DNA of 32,159 nucleotides from Kiritimatiellales bacterium (GCA_016744085.1 JADGFE010000009.1:1-32159); one strand, 5' to 3'. Counted from the first letter of the stretch, positions 21,943 to 31,998 are shown. Numbers and translations are program-made. Notes: generated by a model not told the origin, from the sequence alone.

Positions 21943-23847
21943 ATGGTGAAAGTAATGAAGATCAATAAGAAGAAAGTATGTTGGGGAACTGTAACTGTAT
22001 TTCTATTGGTAGTTTCTTTAGTTTATTCACAGCAACGAGAAATTGATGATCAGGATTTGCTGAATCTGGTTGAAGAAGTCAAGCAACCACCGGCTGTGGA
22101 AACAAATGTTGTTTCGGCAGTAACTCCGGTTGATCTTGCGCTGGAAACTTTGGTGGAAGCAGGGGAGCGGGCGGGTACCGCCGATTCTGCCATGGCTGAA
22201 TCTGTTGATGAAGAAATTACGATGGATGATCTGCAGGTAGGGGAATTTGATGAAGAAGTTGGCAGCAGTTCGGGTAATCTGATTTCGGTTCGACTTAATC
22301 GGGTGGGTCTGGAAGAAGCGATTAATCTTTTTGCACAGCTTTCAGGAGCAAACATCATTGTTCCGGAACTGACCGAAGCAGCGCAGCTTTCAGTCAACCT
22401 AAAGGATGTTGAATGGCGTCCCGCATTACAGACCATTCTGGATACATACAACTACGAGCTATATCAACGTGTATCGGGTTCGAGCGTGTTCAGTGTGCGC
22501 CGTCGCCCGCCGGGAGCGCCTGAGCCTCAGGTCGTAGAAACATTTATTCTCAAGTATGCCACCGTGCCGGACGTAGCAGAGCTTGTTCGTGAGCTCTTGC
22601 CTGCAGAGTCTAAGGTCTCGGAGTTTGCTTCCCGTAATATGATTGTGGTTAAAAGTTCAGAATCGAGTCTCAGCGAAGTCCGGGCCGTACTTGAGACCAT
22701 TGATATCGTACGGCAACAGGTCTTCATCGAATCCAAATTTATGGAGCTCTCCGATGATGCTCAGAAGAATCTGGGAATCGATTGGAGTGTGCTCAAAGCT
22801 TACAGTGCAGGAACCGTTGGCGCGACGAGAAAAACATCTACACAAACGGATACGAAAACCGATAGTTCCAGTAAATATACCGATGTTGACGGCAACCGAT
22901 ATGAAGATGTTTCTGGAGGATATAAAAATTTAGGACAGCGAGGCGTATTGAATCAGCTGACCGGCGTTACGCCATCCAAGCTTATTGAGAATAAGGGTGT
23001 CGCGACGGACGTGTTGACGAGTGTGTTGAGCGCCGATGAATTTCGGGTTGTCTTAAGCGCATTGGAACATAATAAAGGGGTGAATGTTGTTTCCAATCCG
23101 AAGGTTATTGTTGCGAATGAAGAGAAGGCAAATATTTCCATTGTTCGCAAAGAACCCAACCTGAAACAGGAACGCGAACAGCAGTTGAACGACCAACCTT
23201 CAACCACCACATTCACGCTTGATGAACAAATGCCTTTCTTTGAATACGGAATCAAACTGGATGTGCAACCTTCGATTAATACATCCAGCAATATTACGGT
23301 TCGGATTAATCCATCGCTGACCCGCAAGTTTGAAGACAAACCGGCCGGCGAAGTGACCTATCCGGTCATTGATGAAAAAAGCATCGAAACCATCTTTAAT
23401 CTGGCAAGCGGACAGACGGCGGCAATCGGTGGACTGACTGAAGTAACCGAAGGGGACGAAGAAAAGAAGATTCCCGTGCTGGGAAGCATCCCATACCTGG
23501 GTCGACTTTTCTCCTGGAATAAAACTGTCCGAGGGCAGAGTGAGACCATTATTTTTGTGACTGTGGGACTGGCCAATACGCAGGATATTGATGCGGATAC
23601 CGGTATGCCTGGCGATGCCGAGCTCGCCCGTCGCCAAATCATTAAAGATAACAACAAGCGTATCTTGCGCGATTCAAGCCGCCGTTACTATGAAGCGGAA
23701 GAAAAGGATAAGCTCGATGACATGATGAAAGTGATCAAACAAAAAGAGGACGACCGTATTGACCGCCGCCTTCATGCCTTGGAATTGCAACAGGAAAAAG
23801 CGGCTCAACAGGCCGCAAAAAACCAGGAAGTTGCTTCAAACAACTAA
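21943..23847 (+). CDS. pilQ: Secretin (PilQ/GspD family outer-membrane channel)
   Basis: This 634-residue protein forms the outer-membrane ring through which pili or exoproteins pass. A signal peptide is at about residues 9-30 (KKVCWGTVTVFLLVVSLVYSQ), with Met5 as an alternative start. An N0/STN-like domain follows (ISVRLNRVGLEEAINLFAQLSGANIIV), then an N1/KH-like domain (FILKYATVPDVAELVRELLPAES). The secretin core has NKGVNVVSNPKVIVANEEKA and the signature IFNLASGQTAAIGGLTE...IPVLGSIPYLGRLFSW. A charged coiled-coil tail rich in K, D and Q closes the protein, with no lipobox. One N domain between N0 and the core is fewer than in typical GspD. It is the last machinery gene; only 55 nt separate it from the giant protease gene, with no terminator between. 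Confidence 0.92.
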   Translation: MVKVMKINKKKVCWGTVTVFLLVVSLVYSQQREIDDQDLLNLVEEVKQPPAVETNVVSAVTPVDLALETLVEAGERAGTADSAMAESVDEEITMDDLQVGEFDEEVGSSSGNLISVRLNRVGLEEAINLFAQLSGANIIVPELTEAAQLSVNLKDVEWRPALQTILDTYNYELYQRVSGSSVFSVRRRPPGAPEPQVVETFILKYATVPDVAELVRELLPAESKVSEFASRNMIVVKSSESSLSEVRAVLETIDIVRQQVFIESKFMELSDDAQKNLGIDWSVLKAYSAGTVGATRKTSTQTDTKTDSSSKYTDVDGNRYEDVSGGYKNLGQRGVLNQLTGVTPSKLIENKGVATDVLTSVLSADEFRVVLSALEHNKGVNVVSNPKVIVANEEKANISIVRKEPNLKQEREQQLNDQPSTTTFTLDEQMPFFEYGIKLDVQPSINTSSNITVRINPSLTRKFEDKPAGEVTYPVIDEKSIETIFNLASGQTAAIGGLTEVTEGDEEKKIPVLGSIPYLGRLFSWNKTVRGQSETIIFVTVGLANTQDIDADTGMPGDAELARRQIIKDNNKRILRDSSRRYYEAEEKDKLDDMMKVIKQKEDDRIDRRLHALELQQEKAAQQAAKNQEVASNN

Positions 23848-23902
23848 TTTAGAATTACTGTTGATGCTTACGTGGTGAGCACCGGACAGATTAGGAGTTA
23901 AT

Positions 23903-26900
23903 GTGAAAAAACAAATTATAGGCTGGGCCGTATTTGCAGGCTTGCTGCTGGTGATCGGAATAGGGATCTATAAGTCCGTTCGGGAAAAATCGGATGCAGT
24001 CGGACCCGAATCGACTAGAGAAAGTGTTCAACCTGAGCTACGGGGTGGTGTGATCTCTTCAGTATCAGAAAAATTGATTCCCGTTAGCTCTGTTGAATCC
24101 AGTGATCTTGAATGGTTTGATGCTGCGGCTGGATTTACTGTGCTAGACGAACGTCAGAATATAACGGCCAATGGGGATGTCGAACGGAAACGCCTTGTTA
24201 AACGCGAAGGAAAATATCCTAACCGCATTCTGATAGAAACACTTCGCCGAGATCGTCAGCAAAACAAGTTTGTTCCTGCCGGCCGTATTGAAATGGCGGC
24301 AGACCATATACTGGTTAACCTGCGAGAAGGACAGGATGTTGACGCGCTGACTGATCTGAACGCGACTCATGGTGCAACCATCATTCAGCAATTATCCGGT
24401 ACGAGCACCTTCGTTGTTCAGTTGGAATCCACAACATTGGATGCGCTGGAGACCGCAATTAAATTTTATAGCGAAGCTGCAGATAAAGTGGCTTATGCAG
24501 AGCCCGATTATGTTCGGTATCCTACGGCGCTTCCGAATGATACAGACTATGGGCAACTATGGGGGATGACCAAGATATCAGCTCCTGCTGCATGGGATAT
24601 TTCTACCGGTAACAGTAATGTAGTTGTTGCAGTGATCGACTCAGGAATGGACATGGATCATCCGGACTTGCTGTCAAACCTTTGGAGCAATGATGGTGAG
24701 ATTGCCGGTGATGGTATTGACAACGACAACAATGGTTATATTGACGATGTCAATGGCTGGAACTTTGTTGCAAACAGCAAAGACCCTGAAGATGACCAGA
24801 GTCATGGTACTCATTGTGCGGGAACTATTGGGGCTGTTGGTAATAATGGGAATCAGGTAGTCGGTATTTGTTGGAATGTGAGTATAATGCCTTTGAAAAG
24901 TGCTAACGCTGCCGGATCTTTTGTATCAGATACCAGTGTTGCAATTCGGTATGCGGTCGATAATGGGGCCAAAGTTTTATCCAACTCGTACGGGGGAGGG
25001 GGGAATAGCCAAACCGACTATGACGCCATTCTATATGCGCATAATAAGGGAGCTATTTTTGTGGCTGCAGCAGGAAATGATGCCGCGGACAACGATGCGA
25101 TTCCCATGTACCCGGCAGGCTACGATGTGCCTAATGTTATTTCTGTTGCGGCCACGGACTCGAGTGATGATCTTGCCGGATTTTCGAACTTTGGAGCAAC
25201 CTCAGTTGATTTGGCTGCACCAGGAGTTGGTATTCTGAGTACCGTTCCTGATGGTGCCACAGAATTGAAAAATGGAACATCTATGGCCTGCCCGCATGTG
25301 GCGGGTGCGATGGCTCTGCTGTTAGGAGTGCAACCGGACTTAGCCCCAGCAGAAGCTAAACAGATTTTAATGAATAGTATAGATCCTGTTGTCGGTCTTG
25401 CGGGGAAAGTGGTCACCGGCGGACGCCTGAATTTACAAAAATTAATGGCCGGAGCAACCGATTCGGATGGCGATGACATGCCCGACGAATGGGAAACTTT
25501 ATACGGTTTCAACCCATTGGATGCTTCCGATGGGGGGACTAATGATTTTGATGGCGATTTTCTTTTTAATACGGATGAATATCTCAATAACTGTAACCCA
25601 ACTAATTCCGATACGGATGCCGACTCGTTGGTTGATGGGTGGGAAGTTACGTATGGCTTTAATCCGCTCAATGTTGCCGGACCGCTCTCCAAATTACAGT
25701 ACCTGGGGGCTAACTCTGATTGTAAAGATGCCTATGCCGTTGATATCCAAAGTAACCTCGCATTCGTTGCTGATGGATCTTATGGCTTAAAAATTCTGGA
25801 TATCACGGAACCGAGCAATGTCGAATTGGTTGGAACCTTTGCGACTCAGGGATCTGCTCGTGGAATTGAAGTGGCGGATGGTTATGCGTATCTATCCGAT
25901 GCGGAGAAAGGGTTCTTTATCATTGATGTTAGTAATCCGGCTAACCCGGTACAGGCGGGAGTCGTTCAAACCAATGCCTATAATGCCGCATTGGACGGCA
26001 CTCATGCCTACGTGGCGGGGGGCACAAATGGAATGTTTGTAATTGATATTTCCACTCCTGCCAGCCCATCCATTGTGGGATCATACAACACCCCATATAT
26101 TACCGTGAATGATCTGACGGTAGTTGGAAGCAAAGTCTATCTGGCGATGGATAATAAGTTTGGGCGACTGACCATCAGTGATCCCGCAAATCCTTCCAGC
26201 TACTATGCCGTAGCTTTGGCTGATACTTCCGGTCCGAGTATTGGTGAGGCGATTCACTATGATGGAACCCACTTCTATCTCACCTTGAAGGATTTTGGAT
26301 ATTCTGAATTTAACCTATCCATGACCCGTGTTTCACGGTACGAGCATGCTGCTGCAGCTAAAGATATCGATGTCTTTGAGAATTTCGTCTTTATGGCTGA
26401 CGGAGCCGAAGGCTTACTGATTGTGGACAATACCGATCTTAATGATCTGAAGGTACACGCTCGGTATAAAAGTATTATTGCGCAAGGAGTGAAGCAGTCG
26501 GGCGGATACGTTTATGTTGCCGGCCTTGGTTCTGGATTCCACTCCTTCATTGCCGGTGAAGACGTTGATAGCGATGGCCTGTATGATAAATGGGAAATGG
26601 ATAATTTTGGATCGCTCAGCCAAACGGCGGACACCGATTTTGATAGCGATGGAATCATTAACTGGGGTGAATATCTGGCCAACCTCGATCCTGCAGATGA
26701 CGATCAGGATTCCGATTCGCTGATTGATGGTTTTGATGAAGTTCAAACCTACAATACGGATCCGCGGACGGATGATACCGATACGGATGGTTTGACCGAT
26801 AGCTTTGAGGTCACCACTAACGCCATTGATAACATGTATCTTACGAATCCCCTTCTGGCTGATACCGATGACGATGGCATGACGGATAAGTGGGAACTCG

Positions 26901-29900
26901 ATAATGGATTAAATCCGCTTATTGACGATGGTGGTCTGGATTCCGATAACGACGGCGCAACCAATCGCGACGAAGAAGCGGCCGGTACCGATCCGCAAAG
27001 CTGGGATACTGATTTCGATGGGATGCCAGATGGTTGGGAAATTGAAAGCGGACTGGATCCATTGGTAGATGATGCTGCTTTGAACCCTGATGGCGATATG
27101 TTCACGAACCTTACTGCATTTGTGAATCTCCAGGAATATCTACAGATTTCAAATAATGCGCCATACTTTGCTTCAACCAATCCGAACAAAGCGGATTCCG
27201 ATGATGATGGTCTGAGCGATACAGAAGAAATTGAACTTTATTTAACCGATCCGAACAACGCGGATACCGATGCCGATGGCATGCCGGACGGTTGGGAAAC
27301 TGAACATGGTCTGGATCCGTTCAGCGATGATTCGACTTTAGATTCCGATGGCGATGGGCTCTCGAACTACGAGGAATACCTTAATGGAAGCAGTCCGTCT
27401 TCCGCCGATACAGATGCCGATGGTTTTACCGATGACTGGGAACGCGACTGGGGTACTAGTGCCACGAATACCGCCGACCCGTTGGTGGTTGATGATGACC
27501 ATCCTGATGATCCTCAACCACAATATCCATTGGAAAGTAATACCAATGAAAATGGTTCTGCCCAGGCTCCATTCGATGCCATTCAGGAAGCGATCAACGT
27601 GGCCACCAATGGTCCCGTAACGATTCTCGTGATGGAAGGCTTGTACGATGGGCCGGGAAATTTCGATATAGACCCACAGGGCAAGGAGCTCATCATTCGT
27701 TCTCATGGCGGAGCAACAAATACACTCATTACCAGCTACGGAATCGGTGCTGGATTTATTTTCCGAACCGGTGAAACAACGAATACGATTTTAAGAGGGT
27801 TTTCGATCACTACAACGTTGAATGCCTGCTCGGACGGCAACTGCGATCAGAGGCATGGAATCGTTTGTAATGCCGCCAGTCCGCTCATAAGGGATTGCAT
27901 TATATATGAATGCGAGTTGCGTGGTATTTCGTGCACGTTTGGCGCCAGCCCAGTTATCTCCAACTGTGTCGTTAGTACTTGCCTTTATGGAATCTACGCC
28001 GAAGGAGGGGCAACGCCTATAATTCTTGAAAGCACTGTTGCCTTGAGTGGGAATCACGCGGAGTTAGAGGATTCCGGTCTCGGCATCACGGCGCTTGATA
28101 GTAGCGGACTCGTTGTTTCCAATTGTACCGTATATGGAACTTCGGGTCGGGGGATCAAGATCCGTAACGATGCTGCGGCACAGATTTCCGACACCCTCAT
28201 CCAGAATAACCTCGGTGGTGTGTCCCTGGATGCAAGTTCTCCGGTTTTCAGACGTTGTGAAATTCTTGGTAACATTGCGCCAGACTACATTACGATCAAT
28301 GGAACAAGAGTACTCAGTTCCGTTAACGAAGCTGAAAAGTGTGCAGCTCTGGATGATTGGGTAGATATCATCGATGAAGATGAAAACGGTGGTGCTGTTC
28401 TCAGTATGCGCAGCTCGTTCCCATACTTTGAAAATTGTTTGATTGCGACCAACAAGACTGTGGCAACCGACCCGGCCTATCCAAATAACAGTTCCATTCC
28501 AAATTATGGTTTGGGTGGCGGAATTTATGTGGGTGCAGACTGCGAAGCTTATGTAATGAATTGCACGTTGGCTGATAACTCGGCATTCACTCGTGGTGGT
28601 GGATTCAGTAACATAGGCGGCGGAATCAATGGTCTGTTTAATTCAGTGGTCTGGGGTAATACAGCATATAACCATTATTTAATGGAGTCGCAGACTCTTT
28701 CTGAACCATCTACCAACAAATCCTCAACTTATCCATCGCTGCATTGCCGGAGTGGCTCTATCAGCACCAGTTTTAGCGATGTTGAATATGGGTATGCGGG
28801 TAGTAAGAATATTGACGCCGACCCGCTATTTGTCGGTGGTGCTGACTATCGTTTTTCCGTTGGCTCTCCTTGTATCGATACTGGCGGCATTGCCTTCCAG
28901 ACAGAGCCGTCCTCTCCAGTGCTGTATGCTCCCACCCACGATGCCGATGGCCTAGGCCGTCCGCTGGATGGAAATGGGGACGGCGATGAAGATATGGATA
29001 TGGGAGCGTATGAGTTCATTAATCCAGCGTCGGATACCGATGGTGATGATATGCCTGATTACTGGGAACGAATCCATGGGTTTGACCTATTGATGGATGA
29101 TAGCAGTTTGGATCCGGATTCTGACGGGCTCAGTAATCTGGAAGAATTTCAGCAACTCGCAGGGGTGTATGGCCAAAGCACAAACCCACATGATTCCGAT
29201 TCCGACGACGATGATCTGTTGGATGGCGAGGAAGTGAATATACATGGAACGAATCCCAATGTAGCGGATACGGATGGCGATCTGCTCTCTGATAAATGGG
29301 AGGTGGACAATGGCCTGGATCCGCTTGTGAGCTCTGGCGTTGCTGATGACGATGCCGATGGGCTTTCCAATTTTGATGAAAGCCAGCTAGGAACAGATCC
29401 GAACAATGACGACACCGATGGCGATGGTATGTCTGACGGTTGGGAAGTTCTGCACGCGCTGAATCCTCTCGTTAATGATGCCGCGAATGATCCCGATGCC
29501 GATACGCTTAATAATCTGGCTGAATTTAATCAGCGTGATATTGGACCTTACTTTGGTTCAACCAATCCGAACTTGGCTGATACCGATGCGGACGGCCTTT
29601 CCGATGCCGATGAAATAAATCTTCATGGCACCGATCCGAACCATCCAGATACCGATGGCGATGGAATGTCCGATAAGTGGGAGCTGGTTAATGGGCTGAA
29701 TCCACTGGTGGACGATGCCAGTATTGATAGCGACGGGGATTCGCTTTCGAATTATGATGAGTTCCTTAACGGCAGTAGTCCTGATTTGGCGGATACGGAT
29801 GCCGATGGCTATGCCGATGATCTGGAATTCCAATGGGGCACGCAGTCCACAAACGCGGCCGATCCTATACTGGTTGATGATGACCACTCAGATGATCCTG

Positions 29901-31930
29901 CTATTTATGATCCGACCTTCTCCAACCCGAATGAAGATGGAACGAAAAATAGTCCGTTTGATGCGATTCAGGAGGCTATTGATGCGGCCCAAGATGGTAT
30001 GCTGGTTCTCGTAACCAATGGTTACTACATTGGCACGGGCAACATGAATATCGATACGAAGGGCAAGGCGATTCGTGTATTCTCCTATAATGGCTATGCC
30101 GATACCTTTATCGATGCCGACGGTCTTGGCGCCGGCTTCGTCTTCAGCTCAGGCGAAGGCTCCAATACGGTGATCTCTGGATTTACCATTTCGTCTCCAC
30201 CTGGTGACTGTTCGGATGGCACATGCGGCTATGAGCATGGTGTGATCTGCTCCGATGGCTCTTCACCTGTAATCGAGGATTGCTATATCTTTGGCTGTGC
30301 GCTCAACGGCATACAGTGCTACGAGGGGTCCAGTCCGATAGTACGCTCGGTGGAAATTGATGGATGTAGTGTTGGTATTGCTGCCAGCGACGGATCAACA
30401 CCGGTGATTGAAAGCGTATCGATCAGTGATTGCGCTAAGGGAATTCAGTCCTCAGATAGTGTTGGCCTGAAAATAAAAGACTCAACTATTGCCAATTGTG
30501 CGGGTCGCGGTTTATTGATTACCAATGATCCTGAGCTTGAAATTATGCGGACCCGCGTTGCTGATAATTTAGGCGGTATGACCCTGAAAAAATGCAAGGC
30601 CACAATCGATCGGTGCATGATCGAGGACAATATTGCACCGGACTATGCCTCTGATGGTAAGTATAGCTACAATATTGCCCTGCAGGCCGTCAGATCCGAG
30701 GGCAGCATGTCCGATATGACGGATGAGGATGAAAATGGTGCCGGTATTATGTTGCTGAATGGCTCGGTTCTATATCTACAGAACAGCCTGTTAGCAGGGA
30801 ATAATGCTGTAGCTCTGGATCCTGGCTATCCAAGTACGAAAACCCGGCCTGATTATGGTCTGGGTGGCGGGCTGTATATCGGTTCCAACTGTTTTGCGAC
30901 GAATATGAATTGCACCTATGCCAACAACGAAGCTCGGCGCGGTGGAGGGATATCCAGTCATGGGAGTCATACTGACTACATTCGTAATACTGTCCTGTGG
31001 GATAACGAGACCCAAGATAAATGGATTGAGAGTACCTCTTACACTACCACCAGCTGGGTGCCTGGAAATATCGAGGGGGGAGTAACCAACATGGTGCCGG
31101 AAGTTACCACGCATACAATCTATAGGATGGAAGTGGTGGTTAACCCCATCTATTCATCGCTCCATTGCCGCGATGGTGCTTTTAATGTCTGGTATTGCGA
31201 TGTGGAAAACGGAGAAAGTTATATCAGCGTTTACAAACGGGTGATAGAAGCCGATCCTCTGTTTAGTACAAACTTCAGCCTGAGTGCAGGATCTCCGTGC
31301 ATAGACGAAGGGACACCATTCCTGGCTCCTCTCTATGATTTTGGCGGTATTTCCCGACCATTGAACGGGGATAATAACGGAACATCTCGGCACGATATGG
31401 GTGCATTCGAGGCCGTTCATGCAGCCGCAGATTCCGATAACGATGGGGTGCTTGATCAGGATGAAATCGACGGGGGAACAAATCCTACCAAAGACGATAC
31501 CGATGCCGATGGCATGCTCGATGGTTACGAAGTCATGTATGGTTTCGATGCCACGAGTGATGATGCGAGCGCAGACGCCGATGGCGACGGACTTTCAAAT
31601 CTGGCGGAGTCCGGTAACGGAACCGATCCGACGAAGGAAGATACGGATGGGGATAACAGCTCCGATGGCGATGAAATGATTGCCGGAACCAGCGCGACGG
31701 ATCCTAGTTCCTATTTCTATGTGTCCAATATACAGCCGCTGGTTGGCGGTGGATGCGATATTGTTTTTGATACAGTAGTGGGCAGAACCTACACCGTATA
31801 CTGCTGCACTGAACTCGGCGGCGAATGGAACCTCGTGCTGGGTAATATTCCCGGCGATGGTAATCCGGCGGTTATCAATGATCCTGATAGCTCGGGTAGC
31901 TGTTTCTATAAGGTAGATGTTTATAAATAG
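23903..31930 (+). CDS. Giant S8 (subtilisin-like) protease with LVIVD, TSP3 and beta-helix modules
   Basis: GTG start with AGGAG five bases upstream; the ATG at 23901 is out of frame and followed by a stop. The protein has 2675 residues. An N-terminal hydrophobic export segment (5-23) precedes an I9-like propeptide region (about 130-215). The S8 protease domain (about 235-500) has a complete triad: Asp246 (VIDSGMD), His301 (SHGTHCAG) and Ser460 (NGTSMACPHVAG). TSP3-like calcium repeats follow (515-585, DSDGDDMPDEWE), then LVIVD-type repeats (about 595-885), TSP3 block 2 (890-1190), beta-helix 1 with a choice-of-anchor-Q-like end (1210-1705), TSP3 block 3, beta-helix 2 (1995-2500) and TSP3 block 4 (2510-2600). 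The small C-terminal domain contains GRTYTVY and FYKVDVYK. It is probably a calcium-stabilised, surface or secreted protease acting on a polymer or neighbouring cells. Its place behind the secretin suggests it is exported by that machine. Confidence 0.9.
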   Translation: MKKQIIGWAVFAGLLLVIGIGIYKSVREKSDAVGPESTRESVQPELRGGVISSVSEKLIPVSSVESSDLEWFDAAAGFTVLDERQNITANGDVERKRLVKREGKYPNRILIETLRRDRQQNKFVPAGRIEMAADHILVNLREGQDVDALTDLNATHGATIIQQLSGTSTFVVQLESTTLDALETAIKFYSEAADKVAYAEPDYVRYPTALPNDTDYGQLWGMTKISAPAAWDISTGNSNVVVAVIDSGMDMDHPDLLSNLWSNDGEIAGDGIDNDNNGYIDDVNGWNFVANSKDPEDDQSHGTHCAGTIGAVGNNGNQVVGICWNVSIMPLKSANAAGSFVSDTSVAIRYAVDNGAKVLSNSYGGGGNSQTDYDAILYAHNKGAIFVAAAGNDAADNDAIPMYPAGYDVPNVISVAATDSSDDLAGFSNFGATSVDLAAPGVGILSTVPDGATELKNGTSMACPHVAGAMALLLGVQPDLAPAEAKQILMNSIDPVVGLAGKVVTGGRLNLQKLMAGATDSDGDDMPDEWETLYGFNPLDASDGGTNDFDGDFLFNTDEYLNNCNPTNSDTDADSLVDGWEVTYGFNPLNVAGPLSKLQYLGANSDCKDAYAVDIQSNLAFVADGSYGLKILDITEPSNVELVGTFATQGSARGIEVADGYAYLSDAEKGFFIIDVSNPANPVQAGVVQTNAYNAALDGTHAYVAGGTNGMFVIDISTPASPSIVGSYNTPYITVNDLTVVGSKVYLAMDNKFGRLTISDPANPSSYYAVALADTSGPSIGEAIHYDGTHFYLTLKDFGYSEFNLSMTRVSRYEHAAAAKDIDVFENFVFMADGAEGLLIVDNTDLNDLKVHARYKSIIAQGVKQSGGYVYVAGLGSGFHSFIAGEDVDSDGLYDKWEMDNFGSLSQTADTDFDSDGIINWGEYLANLDPADDDQDSDSLIDGFDEVQTYNTDPRTDDTDTDGLTDSFEVTTNAIDNMYLTNPLLADTDDDGMTDKWELDNGLNPLIDDGGLDSDNDGATNRDEEAAGTDPQSWDTDFDGMPDGWEIESGLDPLVDDAALNPDGDMFTNLTAFVNLQEYLQISNNAPYFASTNPNKADSDDDGLSDTEEIELYLTDPNNADTDADGMPDGWETEHGLDPFSDDSTLDSDGDGLSNYEEYLNGSSPSSADTDADGFTDDWERDWGTSATNTADPLVVDDDHPDDPQPQYPLESNTNENGSAQAPFDAIQEAINVATNGPVTILVMEGLYDGPGNFDIDPQGKELIIRSHGGATNTLITSYGIGAGFIFRTGETTNTILRGFSITTTLNACSDGNCDQRHGIVCNAASPLIRDCIIYECELRGISCTFGASPVISNCVVSTCLYGIYAEGGATPIILESTVALSGNHAELEDSGLGITALDSSGLVVSNCTVYGTSGRGIKIRNDAAAQISDTLIQNNLGGVSLDASSPVFRRCEILGNIAPDYITINGTRVLSSVNEAEKCAALDDWVDIIDEDENGGAVLSMRSSFPYFENCLIATNKTVATDPAYPNNSSIPNYGLGGGIYVGADCEAYVMNCTLADNSAFTRGGGFSNIGGGINGLFNSVVWGNTAYNHYLMESQTLSEPSTNKSSTYPSLHCRSGSISTSFSDVEYGYAGSKNIDADPLFVGGADYRFSVGSPCIDTGGIAFQTEPSSPVLYAPTHDADGLGRPLDGNGDGDEDMDMGAYEFINPASDTDGDDMPDYWERIHGFDLLMDDSSLDPDSDGLSNLEEFQQLAGVYGQSTNPHDSDSDDDDLLDGEEVNIHGTNPNVADTDGDLLSDKWEVDNGLDPLVSSGVADDDADGLSNFDESQLGTDPNNDDTDGDGMSDGWEVLHALNPLVNDAANDPDADTLNNLAEFNQRDIGPYFGSTNPNLADTDADGLSDADEINLHGTDPNHPDTDGDGMSDKWELVNGLNPLVDDASIDSDGDSLSNYDEFLNGSSPDLADTDADGYADDLEFQWGTQSTNAADPILVDDDHSDDPAIYDPTFSNPNEDGTKNSPFDAIQEAIDAAQDGMLVLVTNGYYIGTGNMNIDTKGKAIRVFSYNGYADTFIDADGLGAGFVFSSGEGSNTVISGFTISSPPGDCSDGTCGYEHGVICSDGSSPVIEDCYIFGCALNGIQCYEGSSPIVRSVEIDGCSVGIAASDGSTPVIESVSISDCAKGIQSSDSVGLKIKDSTIANCAGRGLLITNDPELEIMRTRVADNLGGMTLKKCKATIDRCMIEDNIAPDYASDGKYSYNIALQAVRSEGSMSDMTDEDENGAGIMLLNGSVLYLQNSLLAGNNAVALDPGYPSTKTRPDYGLGGGLYIGSNCFATNMNCTYANNEARRGGGISSHGSHTDYIRNTVLWDNETQDKWIESTSYTTTSWVPGNIEGGVTNMVPEVTTHTIYRMEVVVNPIYSSLHCRDGAFNVWYCDVENGESYISVYKRVIEADPLFSTNFSLSAGSPCIDEGTPFLAPLYDFGGISRPLNGDNNGTSRHDMGAFEAVHAAADSDNDGVLDQDEIDGGTNPTKDDTDADGMLDGYEVMYGFDATSDDASADADGDGLSNLAESGNGTDPTKEDTDGDNSSDGDEMIAGTSATDPSSYFYVSNIQPLVGGGCDIVFDTVVGRTYTVYCCTELGGEWNLVLGNIPGDGNPAVINDPDSSGSCFYKVDVYK
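26861..29017 (+). repeat. Internal duplication, copy 1 (TSP3 + beta-helix)
   Basis: The copy runs from DTDDDGMTDKWELDNGLNPL to DMGAYEF (719 codons). Matching landmarks occur in the same order in copy 2: PYFASTNPN, NGSSPSSADTDADG, DPLVVDDDH, APFDAIQEAI, GAGFIF, DEDENGG, YGLGGGIYVG, SLHCRSG and GSPCIDTG. Divergence is clear, so the duplication is old. Confidence 0.85.
29267..31414 (+). repeat. Internal duplication, copy 2 (TSP3 + beta-helix)
   Basis: The copy runs from DTDGDLLSDKWEVDNGLDPL to DMGAFEA (716 codons). Landmarks mirror copy 1: PYFGSTNPN, NGSSPDLADTDADG, DPILVDDDH, SPFDAIQEAI, GAGFVF, DEDENGAG, YGLGGGLYIG, SLHCRDG and GSPCIDEG. The two copies differ in length by only three codons. 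Confidence 0.85.
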
Positions 31931-31945
31931 AATTTTTCCTAACAT

Positions 31946-31989
31946 CCGGACTTTGGTAAAGGACTCCTCCCAACCTTACTAAAGTCTGG
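31946..31989 (+). repeat. Inverted repeat just after the giant protease gene
   Basis: CCGGACTTTGGTAAAGG (31946-31962) nearly pairs with CCTTACTAAAGTCTGG (31974-31989), with two G-T wobbles and a one-base bulge around an 11-nt loop. It lies 16 nt after the stop codon and just before the terminator hairpin, and could protect the long mRNA at its 3' end. Confidence 0.72.
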
Positions 31990-31998
31990 AAACTCCTG

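Noticed and set aside
25450-31700. CRISPR-like or satellite repeat array
   Set aside because: The repeating GATACCGATGGCGATGG words are codons for DTDGDG calcium-binding repeats within one long reading frame, with irregular spacing.
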